A program made the translations under genes and the position numbers. The notes under the pieces were generated by a model that searched no databases, was not told where the DNA came from, and saw nothing but the letters and a program-made list of their open reading frames with translations. From positions 1 through 37,797 of the forward strand of contig JBAQMK010000001.1 in NCBI GenBank assembly GCA_049302755.1: a stretch of DNA of 37,797 nt, read 5' to 3'. The stretch is from UBA2211 sp049302755. Its GTDB lineage: Bacteria > Patescibacteriota > Minisyncoccia > Minisyncoccales > Minisyncoccaceae. Below, one piece after another: positions 23,590 to 32,699 of the stretch (its first letter is position 1; the number at the start of each line of letters is the position of its first letter).

Positions 23590-23610
23590 GTTTCTTAGAG
23601 TTGTCCCGCT
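23590..23610 (-). other. 3' arm of the pre-16S processing stem
   Basis: The RNA here can pair along all 21 nt (19 Watson-Crick, 2 G-U) with the 5' arm at 25183-25203, enclosing the whole 16S. This is the RNase III-type stem that releases 16S. It lies about 92 nt after the mature 3' end and 15 nt before the methyltransferase ATG. A separate perfect 10-bp hairpin (TAATTAGTTC/GAACTAATTA) with a palindromic loop lies at about 23652-23684, inside the trailer. Confidence 0.75.
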
Positions 23611-23701
23611 CAAGATAGTCTCTTGTTTAGGTAGAGAGACCAATACCTCGTAATTAGTTCAGTGATCACTCAAGAACTAATTAAGGTCGTCAATTTGAAA
23701 A

Positions 23702-25170
<1,469 letters not shown>

Positions 25171-25182
25171 ATATATATAATT

Positions 25183-25203
25183 AGCGGAACAACTCTAAAA
25201 AAC
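25183..25203 (-). other. 5' arm of the pre-16S processing stem
   Basis: Complementary over 21 nt to 23590-23610. It lies 13 nt before the estimated 16S 5' end and about 80 nt after the predicted transcription start. Confidence 0.75.
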
Positions 25204-25289
25204 TTACTTAAAATTGCTTACTAATATCCTACTAAAATGATTGCTGAAAAATGCTTTATTAATTTATCAAACTACTGCGAACAAATAGA

Positions 25290-25318
25290 ATCTTACCCTT
25301 TCTTTCACGTATTGTCAA
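25290..25318 (-). promoter_or_regulatory. Promoter of the 16S rRNA transcript
   Basis: TTGACA (25318-25313), 17-nt spacer, TAAGAT (25295-25290), just downstream of tRNA-Thr. There is no terminator between tRNA-Thr and this promoter, so readthrough from the rpsB unit is also possible. Confidence 0.75.
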
Positions 25319-25330
25319 CTATCGATTATG

Positions 25331-25402
25331 AGCCGGCAGACGGATTTGAACCCCCGACCTACTGTTTACAAAACAGTTGCTCTACCACTGAGCTATGCCG
25401 GC
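25331..25402 (-). tRNA. tRNA-Thr (TGT)
   Basis: The 72-nt cloverleaf begins GCCGGCATAGCTCAG and ends TGCCGGC-T. Anticodon stem ACTGT/ACAGT encloses TTTGTAA, giving anticodon TGT. The T-arm has TTCAAAT. CCA is not encoded. It starts 6 nt after the stop codon of the membrane protein gene upstream, so it is probably processed from the rpsB-tsf transcript. Confidence 0.95.
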
Positions 25403-25408
25403 CTAAAA

Positions 25409-25768
25409 TTAATCTTTTTTCTTCTTAACCGAGGCTTTTATCTCTTTCCAATAATTATCCAAACCCTTTGTTCTTTCTAGGGATCTTTCTCGAAGCTTTG
25501 CTATCCAATCGGACATTTTCTTATCAATCTTTAGTGATATTATTCTAATCTTACTTAACAATTTATGCAATATTGCCTCTAATGAATTTGAATTTTCCTT
25601 TATTACTTTTTTTGTTTTTTCTCTAATCTTCTTTTTCAATTCTTTTTTCAAAAAAATAGCTTCCGGTTCAGGCATAGCCTTTAACTGCGGAATTTTTTTA
25701 AAAATTAAAACTGATAAAGAGAGAAAGCTGACAATTAAAACAATTAAAAAAATAATATCAAAATTCAT
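25409..25768 (-). CDS. Single-pass membrane protein with charged coiled-coil tail
   Basis: A 119-residue protein with one N-terminal transmembrane helix (FDIIFLIVLIVSFLSLSVLIF), then a very basic, helix-prone tail rich in Lys and Glu (FLKKELKKKIREKTKKV ... RERSLERTKGLDNYWKEIKASVKKKKD). The tail is probably cytoplasmic and could bind RNA or ribosomes; that is a guess from charge. It overlaps the end of tsf by 11 nt, so it is translated from the same mRNA. No family recognised. Confidence 0.7.
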   Translation of the reverse strand: MNFDIIFLIVLIVSFLSLSVLIFKKIPQLKAMPEPEAIFLKKELKKKIREKTKKVIKENSNSLEAILHKLLSKIRIISLKIDKKMSDWIAKLRERSLERTKGLDNYWKEIKASVKKKKD

Positions 25769-26345
25769 ATATTACGAATCTTTTAACAACTATATTCTCT
25801 CCTGTTTTGGCAATGTACTCATTTATTAAAACTTGAATTGTCTTGGTATCGTCTTTTATCCATAATTGATTTACCAAACAAATATCTTTCTTAATTTTGT
25901 CCAATTTTCCTTTAATGATTCCTTCTACCATTTCAGTCGGTTTATTCATTTCCTTAACGGTTTCTTCAATCGTTGCTCTTTCTTTTCCGATAATTTCTTC
26001 CGGAATATCTTCTTCTCTGACATATGACGGTTTCATGCTTGCAATCTGCAAACAAATTTCGTGAGCCAAAGTTTTAAAATCTTCTCCGCGAGCGACAAAA
26101 TCGGTCTCGCAGTTTATCTCGAGCATAACTCCTAATCTTCCGCTTGAATGAACGTATGTTTCAATAGTTCCAGAACCAACCGCTCTATCAACTTTCTTGG
26201 CGGCAACAGCCTGTCCCCTCTTTTTTAAATATTCTTTAGCTTTATCAATTTGTCCTTCTGATTCTTCAAGAGCTTTTTTACATTCAGCCAAAGAAATGCC
26301 TGTTTCCTCTCTTAGTTGTTTAACTAAATCTATGTTTACTACCAT
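25758..26345 (-). CDS. tsf: Translation elongation factor EF-Ts
   Basis: A 195-residue EF-Ts, similar in length to the short Thermus form and well below the 283 of E. coli. The N-terminal UBA-like part is VKQLREETGISLAECKKALEES, and the core has KKRGQAVAAKK, GTIETYVHSSGRLGVMLEINCETDFVARG and the end YIAKTGENIVVKRFVIYEF. EF-Ts reloads EF-Tu with GTP. It follows rpsB by 19 nt, the conserved order. No Shine-Dalgarno sequence. Confidence 0.95.
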   Translation of the reverse strand: MVVNIDLVKQLREETGISLAECKKALEESEGQIDKAKEYLKKRGQAVAAKKVDRAVGSGTIETYVHSSGRLGVMLEINCETDFVARGEDFKTLAHEICLQIASMKPSYVREEDIPEEIIGKERATIEETVKEMNKPTEMVEGIIKGKLDKIKKDICLVNQLWIKDDTKTIQVLINEYIAKTGENIVVKRFVIYEF

Positions 26346-26364
26346 GTGTTTTAATAAATTAGAT

Positions 26365-27081
26365 TTATTCGGCAGGTTTGCCGTTTAATACTTCCTCTAT
26401 CTTATAGAGAATGTATTCTATAGATGTATAAGCGTCATCGTTTCCCGGAATGGGATAATCAATTAAATTTGGATTAATGTTGGTGTCGGCTAAGGCAATT
26501 ACCTTGATTCCGCACTGTCTTGCTTCTTTCAAAGCTATTTCATCTTTCATCACATCAACTATGAAAACTGCTTTGGGTAATTCTTCCATATTCTTCACAC
26601 CATCGAACTTCAATCTCAATCTTTCTAATTCCTTCAACATGGTCAATCTTTCTTTCTTAACATACTTCTTTTCAAAATCAATTTCTTTCGTCTTGGCTTC
26701 CAACTCTTTGAAATAATTGATTCTTTTTCTTATCTCTTTAAAATTAGTGAAAACTCCGCCAATCCATCTTTCGGTTACGTAGGGAGAATTGCACTTAATC
26801 GCAATCTCTTTTACCAAATCCCTAACAGCAACTTTAGTTCCGACAAAAGCGATTGTTTTTCCTTCGCTTTTTAACTGTTTTAAAAAGTCCAAAGCTTCGG
26901 TTAATTTCTCAGCTGTCTTATCCAAGTCAATAATATGTATTCTGTCTTTCTGTTTGGCAATATAGTCTTTCATCTTCGGATTCAGCTTTGATTTATCGTG
27001 GCCATAACCAAGACCGGCGGTAATCATATCGTCGACTGAAATGTTGTATCCTATCTTTTTTTCTGTTTTTATTTCTTCCAT
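26365..27081 (-). CDS. rpsB: Ribosomal protein S2
   Basis: A 238-residue S2: GYGHDKSKLNPKMKDYI (usual GHQTR-like block altered), IHIIDLDKTAEKLTEAL, IAFVGTKVAVRDLV, TERWIGGVFTNF, PKAVFIVDVMKDEIALKEARQCGIKVIALADTNINPNLIDYPIPGNDDA. S2 joins the 30S late and lies near the mRNA exit/Shine-Dalgarno channel. It is first in the operon with a hairpin-containing leader. No Shine-Dalgarno sequence. Confidence 0.95.
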   Translation of the reverse strand: MEEIKTEKKIGYNISVDDMITAGLGYGHDKSKLNPKMKDYIAKQKDRIHIIDLDKTAEKLTEALDFLKQLKSEGKTIAFVGTKVAVRDLVKEIAIKCNSPYVTERWIGGVFTNFKEIRKRINYFKELEAKTKEIDFEKKYVKKERLTMLKELERLRLKFDGVKNMEELPKAVFIVDVMKDEIALKEARQCGIKVIALADTNINPNLIDYPIPGNDDAYTSIEYILYKIEEVLNGKPAE

Positions 27082-27100
27082 AATATTGGCACTGAATAAA

Positions 27101-27124
27101 TCACATTCGCATAGCTGCGAAGTG
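27101..27124 (-). promoter_or_regulatory. Hairpin in the rpsB leader
   Basis: The leader RNA folds as TCAC-TTCGCA-GCTA-TGCGAA-(T)-GTGA, a 10-bp stem with one bulge, about 20 nt before the ATG. rpsB leaders in other bacteria hold S2-responsive structures; whether this one is related is unknown. Confidence 0.45.
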
Positions 27125-27163
27125 ACATAACTAACGTATTTGTCTTAATTTTATTATGTTCTA

Positions 27164-27192
27164 TATATATCACGAGAAAAATAAAAAGGCAA
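27164..27192 (-). promoter_or_regulatory. Promoter of rpsB-tsf
   Basis: TTGCCT (27192-27187), 17-nt spacer, extended -10 TGA-TATATA (27169-27164). The leader is about 75 nt. Confidence 0.6.
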
Positions 27193-27206
27193 GAGCCATA
27201 ATTAAA

Positions 27207-27226
27207 GACCCTAAGCTTTTAGGATC
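27207..27226 (-). terminator. Terminator of the 66-residue gene
   Basis: GATCCTAA pairs with TTAGGGTC (one G-T pair) around AAGC, followed by TTTAATTAT. It includes the stop codon. Confidence 0.55.
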
Positions 27227-27411
27227 TTTTCTCGACATTCTTTACACTTGGCCAGATACCCTACAAACTCACCGATAGTTTTCCAGAGATCTTTTATCTC
27301 TGCGCTGGTGTTTGCAAGATCATTCAGCTTATCGATGAAGCTTGAACGTTCCCTGATGTCAGTTTCGGGAACTTTGAGATAGGCCTCTTTGGTTTCTTGA
27401 TAGCCATCCAT
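27211..27411 (-). CDS. Small hypothetical protein, single-gene unit
   Basis: A 66-residue, soluble, mostly helical protein. It has two cysteines in a CKEC pattern near the C-terminus (YLAKCKECREKILKA) and a charged helix in the middle (RERSSFIDKLNDLANTSAEIKDLWKTIGEF). It has its own promoter (27466-27438: TTGACA, 17 nt, TATTTT), an AAAGGAG site 10 nt before the ATG and its own terminator. No family recognised. Like the other short single-gene units it keeps a Shine-Dalgarno sequence, unlike the core genes around it. Confidence 0.65.
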   Translation of the reverse strand: MDGYQETKEAYLKVPETDIRERSSFIDKLNDLANTSAEIKDLWKTIGEFVGYLAKCKECREKILKA

Positions 27412-27437
27412 ATAAATTTTGCTCCTTTGCTTATTCC

Positions 27438-27466
27438 AAAATAGAATAAAATTAAAGATTTGTCAA
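27438..27466 (-). promoter_or_regulatory. Promoter of the 66-residue gene
   Basis: TTGACA (27466-27461), 17-nt spacer, TATTTT (27443-27438). AAAGGAG follows the -10 by 9 nt. Confidence 0.65.
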
Positions 27467-27477
27467 TACCACCCCTT

Positions 27478-28296
27478 TTAATTAACTTCTTTAACCTCTT
27501 TAAAAATTTCCGGGATTTTTTCTTGACCTCTGATTTCCGACTCTGTCATTTCCTTAATTCTAATCTTAGTCGCTTCTTTTATTTTTGGGTCACCCAAAAA
27601 AGCAATATCCATGTTTAATTTTTCGATAAAAGAGGCAATACTACCAAGACTGCTTCCGGCAGAAAAACGAGCTAAAACTTCTTCTTTGACGGCATCGTTT
27701 ATAAACTCCTGAGGAATATTAAATTTCTTCTGAAGGGAAACTGCTCCAACAACTAAATTATCCTTTAGGCGAACTTTGATTTCATCTTCAACTGCACCAT
27801 TCATAAAGCTGTCGTCAATATTGAACATCTTTTGAACCTCTATCGCCTTATCAGTCTTATCTCCCGCTAAAATATTTTTAATTCCGGTTTCGGCTGCTTT
27901 TTTCGCTTCTTCGCCTTTTAAAAATTCTTTATCAATATTTAAATCCTCCAATACTTCATTGGCTGCATCAATATTTCCTTGAGATAATTTTAATTCTACC
28001 CTCTCCTTCCCCAACCTAACAAAATCTTTGTTTTTTAAAAAATCTTTTCCAATTTTGAAACGTTCTAGAATGTCCAAAGTATCCTTGTGATGTCTTTTTC
28101 CAAAATCATCTAAAACACCTTCTCGAACCAATTCTTTCACAACCCCTTCGTTAATATTGTTCTCTTCCGCTATTTTTTCCACACTCTCTAAATAGCCTCC
28201 GCTTAGTTTGTCCTTAATAGCTTCTTTTGGGTCATAATTTTCCTGTTCTGCCCCCTCTTTATTGAATTGTTCTTCTGGCGGTTGTTCAAAACTCAT
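27478..28296 (-). CDS. Cytoplasmic helical-repeat protein of unknown function
   Basis: A 272-residue soluble acidic protein made of about six tandem units of 33-39 residues. Examples of the unit core are LERFKIGKDFL, LEDLNIDKEFL, QKMFNIDDSFM, QKKFNIPQEFI and IEKLNMDIAFL, each followed by a charged helix and then a short Gly-containing turn (LSQGN, LAGDK, FSAGS). The pattern suggests an alpha-solenoid scaffold. No signal peptide or transmembrane helix. It has its own promoter, divergent from rpmE. I do not recognise the family. Confidence 0.75.
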   Translation of the reverse strand: MSFEQPPEEQFNKEGAEQENYDPKEAIKDKLSGGYLESVEKIAEENNINEGVVKELVREGVLDDFGKRHHKDTLDILERFKIGKDFLKNKDFVRLGKERVELKLSQGNIDAANEVLEDLNIDKEFLKGEEAKKAAETGIKNILAGDKTDKAIEVQKMFNIDDSFMNGAVEDEIKVRLKDNLVVGAVSLQKKFNIPQEFINDAVKEEVLARFSAGSSLGSIASFIEKLNMDIAFLGDPKIKEATKIRIKEMTESEIRGQEKIPEIFKEVKEVN

Positions 28297-28323
28297 ATTT
28301 TTAATTTAAATTGTATTATCAAG

Positions 28324-28371
28324 ATAATATCATATCAAGCCCTTGATTTCAAGCCGATTTTTTGCTATACC
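28324..28371. promoter_or_regulatory. Divergent overlapping promoters for the repeat protein (-) and rpmE-prfA (+)
   Basis: Minus: TTGAAA (28352-28347), 17 nt, TATTAT (28329-28324). Plus: TTGATT (28343-28348), 17 nt, extended -10 TGC-TATACC (28366-28371). The -35 boxes share two base pairs, the same back-to-back layout as at 10357-10408 and 19582-19642. Confidence 0.55.
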
Positions 28372-28398
28372 TTAATTATTAAAAGGTAATTACGGAAT

Positions 28399-28608
28399 AT
28401 GAAAAAAGACATTCATCCAAAATACTTTGAAAATGCTAAGATTCGCTGCGCTTGCGGAAATGTTTTTGAAGTTGGTTCAACTATTGAAAACATGGAAGTG
28501 GAAATCTGTTCACAGTGTCATCCTTTCTATACAGGAAAAGAAAGAAGCTCTGACCAGGTAGGCAGAATCCAGAAATTCAAAGAAAGAGCTGCTAAAAAGA
28601 GAAAATAA
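28399..28608 (+). CDS. rpmE: Ribosomal protein L31, zinc form
   Basis: A 69-residue L31: MKKDIHPKYFENAKIRCACGNVF, then VEICSQCHPFYTGKER. The four cysteines (CxC and CxxC) bind zinc. L31 bridges the 50S central protuberance and the 30S head. It is followed 6 nt later by prfA. The leader is about 20 nt and AAAAGG is 13 nt before the ATG, too far for a standard site. Confidence 0.95.
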   Translation: MKKDIHPKYFENAKIRCACGNVFEVGSTIENMEVEICSQCHPFYTGKERSSDQVGRIQKFKERAAKKRK

Positions 28609-28614
28609 TCTTTT

Positions 28615-29370
28615 ATGTCAGAAGAAAACCAAAAATATAATGCGGTGATTATGGAAATAAGAGCGGGCGTCGGCGGAGAAGAGGCCGCTCTTTTTGCATC
28701 CGATTTAGCCAGAATGTATACCCGCTATACCCAAACTAAAGGCTGGAAAGTTAATATTTTAGACGAAAGCAAGACTGAGATCGGAGGAATTAAAGATATG
28801 ACCTTAGAAATATCCGGTGATGATGTTTATTCTAAATTCAAAAACGAAGCCGGAGTTCACCGAGTACAAAGAATCCCTTCAACCGAAAAACAAGGAAGAA
28901 TACACACCTCAACCGCAACGATTGCTGTCTTAGCCAAGCCTTCAGCCACTCAAATCAACATCAGACCACAGGATATAAGGAGCGAATACTATAAAGCTTC
29001 GGGAGCAGGCGGACAATACGTCAATAAAAGAATGTCAGCGATAAGAATCATCCACATTCCAACGGGAGAAGTAGTCACCTGTCAAACCGAAAGAAGCTTG
29101 CAACAGAACAAAGAAAGTGCGCTCTCAGTTTTAGCCGCCAGATTATTGGCCAAACAAAAAGAAGATTTAGATAAGCAAATGGGCGGAGCCAGAAAGGCGC
29201 AAATCGGAACTGCCATGAGAGAAGAGAAAATGAGAACCTATAACTTCCCTCAAGACCGGGTCACCGACCACCGAATAGGAAAGAATTTCCACGACATTGA
29301 ATCAATAATGGATGGAAAAATAGATAAGATGATTGAGAAGGTTTCTGAAGAATTAAACAAACAGAGCTAA
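28615..29370 (+). CDS. prfA: Peptide chain release factor 1 lacking domain 1
   Basis: A 251-residue RF1. The stop-codon recognition motif is PST in HRVQRIPSTEKQGRIHTST, the PxT type that reads UAA/UAG. The catalytic loop is SGAGGQYVN, and the end RTYNFPQDRVTDHRIG is typical. E. coli RF1 has 360 residues; here the first match (NAVIMEIRAGVGGEEAALFA) is at the very N-terminus, so the first 105 or so residues (domain 1, contacting the GTPase centre and RF3) are absent. rpmE ends 6 nt upstream, so no hidden N-terminus fits. A terminator overlaps the stop. Confidence 0.9.
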   Translation: MSEENQKYNAVIMEIRAGVGGEEAALFASDLARMYTRYTQTKGWKVNILDESKTEIGGIKDMTLEISGDDVYSKFKNEAGVHRVQRIPSTEKQGRIHTSTATIAVLAKPSATQINIRPQDIRSEYYKASGAGGQYVNKRMSAIRIIHIPTGEVVTCQTERSLQQNKESALSVLAARLLAKQKEDLDKQMGGARKAQIGTAMREEKMRTYNFPQDRVTDHRIGKNFHDIESIMDGKIDKMIEKVSEELNKQS

Positions 29371-29432
29371 TCGCTCTGTTTTTACTTCTTTACCCCAAAT
29401 TAGTCGCCTTTTAAAAATCGGCGGTTTTTACT
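29361..29432 (+). terminator. Tandem terminators after prfA
   Basis: First: ACAGAGC/GCTCTGT (29361-29367 with 29373-29379) then TTTTT. Second: CGCC/GGCG (29405-29408 with 29420-29423) then GTTTTTAC. The second also faces the convergent transglycosylase gene but has no good T-run on that strand. Confidence 0.7.
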
Positions 29433-29435
29433 TTT

Positions 29436-30953
29436 TTAGAAAATCAATCCTTGGCAGTAATCAGACATTGAACCCTTGGTCATGTATTCATTAATACACC
29501 AAGATCTGGTTGATACGCTTGAAGCATAGGCAGAAGAACCTCCATAATATTTCGAAGCCGCCTTATACTCCCCCGCTTGAGTTCCTCCGCCTAAAGCTTT
29601 TAAGTATAGTGCGGCGGCACTAAAGGCATCATTGATATTCCACGGGTCGGCATATGATTTGCCGGTCTGAGTTTTAACTTTTTCTTCGTATAATTTCCAA
29701 GTACTGGGAATAAACTGAGCCGGACCCATTGCTCCTCCGAAACCGTAAGCAACATATCCCGATTTAGCACAAGTAATTGCTCCTGTTTCAGAAACGTATG
29801 CCTTACAGTGGTAAAGTCTACCAGCATACTGAGAAACACAATCATTAATCCAGCAAGAAACTGGGGTTTTTTCCATTACCCTTCCCGATTTATTGATAAT
29901 CTCTAAGAATACCGGTAAATCACGGGTCGGATGCATAATTCTCGAAATTAAACTTCCATTACTGTATTTTCCCGCTCCGGTTTTGGCATCGGTGACATAG
30001 CATTGCCCAACATTTCTTCCGATTGCTGATTCTTGACTGATAATAGCCAATAAGAACGCCGGTCTTACCCCGACCGCCTCTCCAATTTGTTTTGCCAAAG
30101 CCAAAGCCTCTCCGAAAGTGGGGGCTTTTTGATCTTCAGCTAAACCGGTCATTTGAATTAATCTGGCAGCAATCTCCGCCGTCTTTTTAGCAATATCTTC
30201 CTTTTCCTTTAATTGTGCCTGGTATTGAGCTTCAGTTAAGGTATACAATTGATCTTTGGTGGCTTTAGTTGCCGCCGATTCAGTTTTTTGAATACTTTGT
30301 AATTTTAAAAGACTTTCGGTTTCTCCCTTATCTTCCTCTAGACTAACTTTTTGATTTTCTAAAGTTTCTTGTAGCTTTTGAAAATAATCCAAAAGTTCCT
30401 GATTTTTAACATTTAAGGTTTCTAAATAAACAAGATTATCAAAAAAATCAGAAATTGTTTTACTTTCAATTAAAACTTCGATAAAAGATTTCTTATCTTC
30501 ATCGGCCACGGCCTGTAAAATCAGTCCGATTTTTTCTTTCTGTAAATCTATCTCCTTTTCTGTTTCAGTAATTGATTTGGTTGTATCAACAATCTGAAAT
30601 CCCAAACTTTTAATGGAAAGATTCGATTGATATATTTGATAATCCAAGTCTTTTATCTTCTTGGTTAAAGTGGTAATTTGATTCTTTAAAGTATTCTTCT
30701 CGGCGCTGGTTTTGGTAATATCAGACTCGATTTCTTTCTTTTTTTCTTCAAAATAAGTCTGGCATTGATTCAATAAACTCTGGCATTCGGAGTCGGATAT
30801 CGTATTACAAGCCGTTTTCCATCCTTCATTGGCGCACATTTCATCCAAGTCAGAAATATCGGCTGATACGAAAATAACAGGAAATAAAATTCCTGTTATC
30901 GCGAGAAACATTAATTTTTGTAAGCTCTTAGTTTTAGAAAAACTAAAAAACAT
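29436..30953 (-). CDS. Secreted coiled-coil lytic transglycosylase
   Basis: A 505-residue exported protein. Residues 1-31 are a signal peptide (LMFLAITGILFPVIFVSA). A Cys-rich patch follows (C40, C49, C57, C64), then a long coiled coil (about 65-270) like that of PcsB/CwlO/EnvC-type hydrolases. The C-terminal half is a lytic transglycosylase: AFLLAIISQESAIG with probable catalytic E308, FGGAMGPAQFIPSTWKLY, and NINDAFSAAALYLKALGGG, as in MltB-like domains. It cleaves peptidoglycan glycan strands; the coiled coil may hold it inactive until division signals. It begins 10 nt after the rplY stop and shares its transcript. Confidence 0.85.
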   Translation of the reverse strand: MFFSFSKTKSLQKLMFLAITGILFPVIFVSADISDLDEMCANEGWKTACNTISDSECQSLLNQCQTYFEEKKKEIESDITKTSAEKNTLKNQITTLTKKIKDLDYQIYQSNLSIKSLGFQIVDTTKSITETEKEIDLQKEKIGLILQAVADEDKKSFIEVLIESKTISDFFDNLVYLETLNVKNQELLDYFQKLQETLENQKVSLEEDKGETESLLKLQSIQKTESAATKATKDQLYTLTEAQYQAQLKEKEDIAKKTAEIAARLIQMTGLAEDQKAPTFGEALALAKQIGEAVGVRPAFLLAIISQESAIGRNVGQCYVTDAKTGAGKYSNGSLISRIMHPTRDLPVFLEIINKSGRVMEKTPVSCWINDCVSQYAGRLYHCKAYVSETGAITCAKSGYVAYGFGGAMGPAQFIPSTWKLYEEKVKTQTGKSYADPWNINDAFSAAALYLKALGGGTQAGEYKAASKYYGGSSAYASSVSTRSWCINEYMTKGSMSDYCQGLIF

Positions 30954-30963
30954 GAATTAAAAA

Positions 30964-31614
30964 TTATTTTGATTCTTCGGGAGCTGGTTCTTCTTCTTTC
31001 TTCGGAGCCTCTGCTTTTTCCGGTTCCTTATTAACATCTTCAATCGGCTTAGCCAATTCTTCCTCAACATCTTCAGGTTCAACAACCTGAACGATTATTT
31101 CCTCGGGATTATCTATTTCAATAGTAACTCCGGCCGGAAGCTTGATGTCTTTAACCGTAATGGCATCCTCAAAAGTGTTTAATACCGATACATCGATAAT
31201 GATTTTGCTCGGTAAATCTTTAGGAAGAGCAGAAACTGAAATTTCTTTCATATTCATAATCAATGTTCCGCCAAGCTTCAAAGCTGGAGCTTCTCCGATT
31301 AATTCAATTGGAACTTCGGTTTCAACTTCTTCTTTTAAGTTAGGTTGGTAGAAATCAACGTGAATTAATTCCTGAGTTAAAGGATTGACCTGTGTGTCGT
31401 AAATTAGAGCGGAATATTTTTTTCCGTCTACCTCAAGATCAATCAAAGTTTCTCCCACATCTTTAAAAACTTTCTCAAAGCTTTTTCTGTCTATCTCTAA
31501 AGACATGTTTTCAACATCTGAACCATACAAAACGGCAGGAATTACATCTGCCCCGTAACCTGCTCTAAAGGCAGTGCCTTTCTTTTCTCTTAATTTTGCT
31601 GTTAAACTTGTCAT
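30964..31614 (-). CDS. rplY: Ribosomal protein L25 (CTC family)
   Basis: A 216-residue L25 of the long CTC type. The N-terminal 5S-rRNA-binding part is AKLREKKGTAFR ... IPAVLYG ... HVDFYQ, and the TL5/CTC C-terminal beta domain is ETEVPIELIGEAPALKLGGTL ... LPKDLPSKIIIDVS. The last 35 residues are an acidic/Lys tail. It binds 5S rRNA in the 50S. It has its own promoter. No Shine-Dalgarno sequence (AAGCAATAAA before ATG). Confidence 0.93.
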   Translation of the reverse strand: MTSLTAKLREKKGTAFRAGYGADVIPAVLYGSDVENMSLEIDRKSFEKVFKDVGETLIDLEVDGKKYSALIYDTQVNPLTQELIHVDFYQPNLKEEVETEVPIELIGEAPALKLGGTLIMNMKEISVSALPKDLPSKIIIDVSVLNTFEDAITVKDIKLPAGVTIEIDNPEEIIVQVVEPEDVEEELAKPIEDVNKEPEKAEAPKKEEEPAPEESK

Positions 31615-31671
31615 TTTATTGCTTTATTTCAACTTCATTTAAATGTATTATTGTCGACTCTAAACTATTAC

Positions 31672-31700
31672 AATATATACTGTTTTTTGCTTTTTGGCAA
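31672..31700 (-). promoter_or_regulatory. Promoter of rplY
   Basis: TTGCCA (31700-31695), 17-nt spacer, TATATT (31677-31672). The leader is about 55 nt. Confidence 0.55.
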
Positions 31701-31705
31701 TAAAG

Positions 31706-32698
31706 CTAAATAATTTTAGTCCTTTCCACCTTTATCTTCTCTCCGATTTTTTTGGCATCGACTCCCTCTTCCAATAATCCATTAATCGCTCCTTTAACTT
31801 TAATACAAGAAACTGAATTGGCAATTCCCAATCGGATCGCCCATTCAATGTCCATATTTGATTTAATTAAACCGGAAATAAAGCCGGAACCAAAAGCATC
31901 TCCCGCTCCCGTCTTATCAACCACCTTAACTTTGCACGAAGTTGCTTCGAATAAAACATCTTGTTCGGAAACTAAAACCCCTTCTGGACCTTTGGTTACC
32001 GTATTGATTCCCGGATGAATTCTGTTCAACTCTCTCATTATTCCCATCTCATCTTTAATATCAACTCCGGTTAATAAAGAGGCTTCTTCCAAGTTCAATA
32101 AAAGAACATCTGCTTTTTTTAATATCGGCTCAAGTTTTTCTTTGCCCAAAACAATCTGGGAATTACCCAAATTAATCGCCACTTTGATTTTATTTTTCTT
32201 GGCAAAATCAACAATGTCTTCAGTTAACGAACTTAATTTACCGGACAAAGGAGCCAGATAAAACCATGACGGGCTCATCCCTCCCCAAAGTATCTCTTCT
32301 TTATCAAGCATTTCCGAAGCGCCGCGGTAAGCTAAAACTGTTCTGTCTTCTTCAGAAGTATTCAAAATTACCGAATTATTGGTCGGTCTTTCGTTCTTTT
32401 GGATAAACTCAGTGCCGATTCCTATTTTTTCCATTTCCGCAATAATTTCCTTGCCGGGAATGTCTTTACCCACTGAACCGCAATAAGCGGCTTTGAATCC
32501 TTGTTTTTGAAAAGTAAAAGCCGTATTCATTCCTCCCCCGCCGAAACTGAAATACATATCATTGATATCAATTTTCGCTCCCAAATCAAAGGCTACTCCC
32601 AAACCGGAAGGAAAACCATCATTCTTTAAAATATTCTTTTTATCTATCTTCAAATAGATATCCCAAGTTGCCGAACCGAATGTAATTATATCAAACAT
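31706..32698 (-). CDS. PfkB-family sugar or nucleoside kinase
   Basis: A 330-residue ribokinase-type enzyme. The N-terminal glycine pair motif is in SFGGGGMNTAFTFQKQG, and the C-terminal signature is VDKTGAGDAFGSGF with catalytic base D267. Its substrate cannot be fixed from the sequence: ribose, adenosine and fructose 6-phosphate kinases all share this fold. It is the last gene of the acetate-PEP operon, starting 1 nt after ppsA, which suggests a role in sugar or nucleoside entry to central metabolism. No Shine-Dalgarno sequence. Confidence 0.85.
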   Translation of the reverse strand: MFDIITFGSATWDIYLKIDKKNILKNDGFPSGLGVAFDLGAKIDINDMYFSFGGGGMNTAFTFQKQGFKAAYCGSVGKDIPGKEIIAEMEKIGIGTEFIQKNERPTNNSVILNTSEEDRTVLAYRGASEMLDKEEILWGGMSPSWFYLAPLSGKLSSLTEDIVDFAKKNKIKVAINLGNSQIVLGKEKLEPILKKADVLLLNLEEASLLTGVDIKDEMGIMRELNRIHPGINTVTKGPEGVLVSEQDVLFEATSCKVKVVDKTGAGDAFGSGFISGLIKSNMDIEWAIRLGIANSVSCIKVKGAINGLLEEGVDAKKIGEKIKVERTKII

Positions 32699-32699
32699 A

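Noticed and set aside
25237..25428. 63-codon open frame across tRNA-Thr
   Set aside because: Antisense to the 16S leader and tRNA-Thr; no start signals.
28615..29370. prfA as a frameshifted or broken gene
   Set aside because: The frame is intact with all key motifs, and rpmE ends 6 nt upstream, leaving no space for a missing N-terminus.
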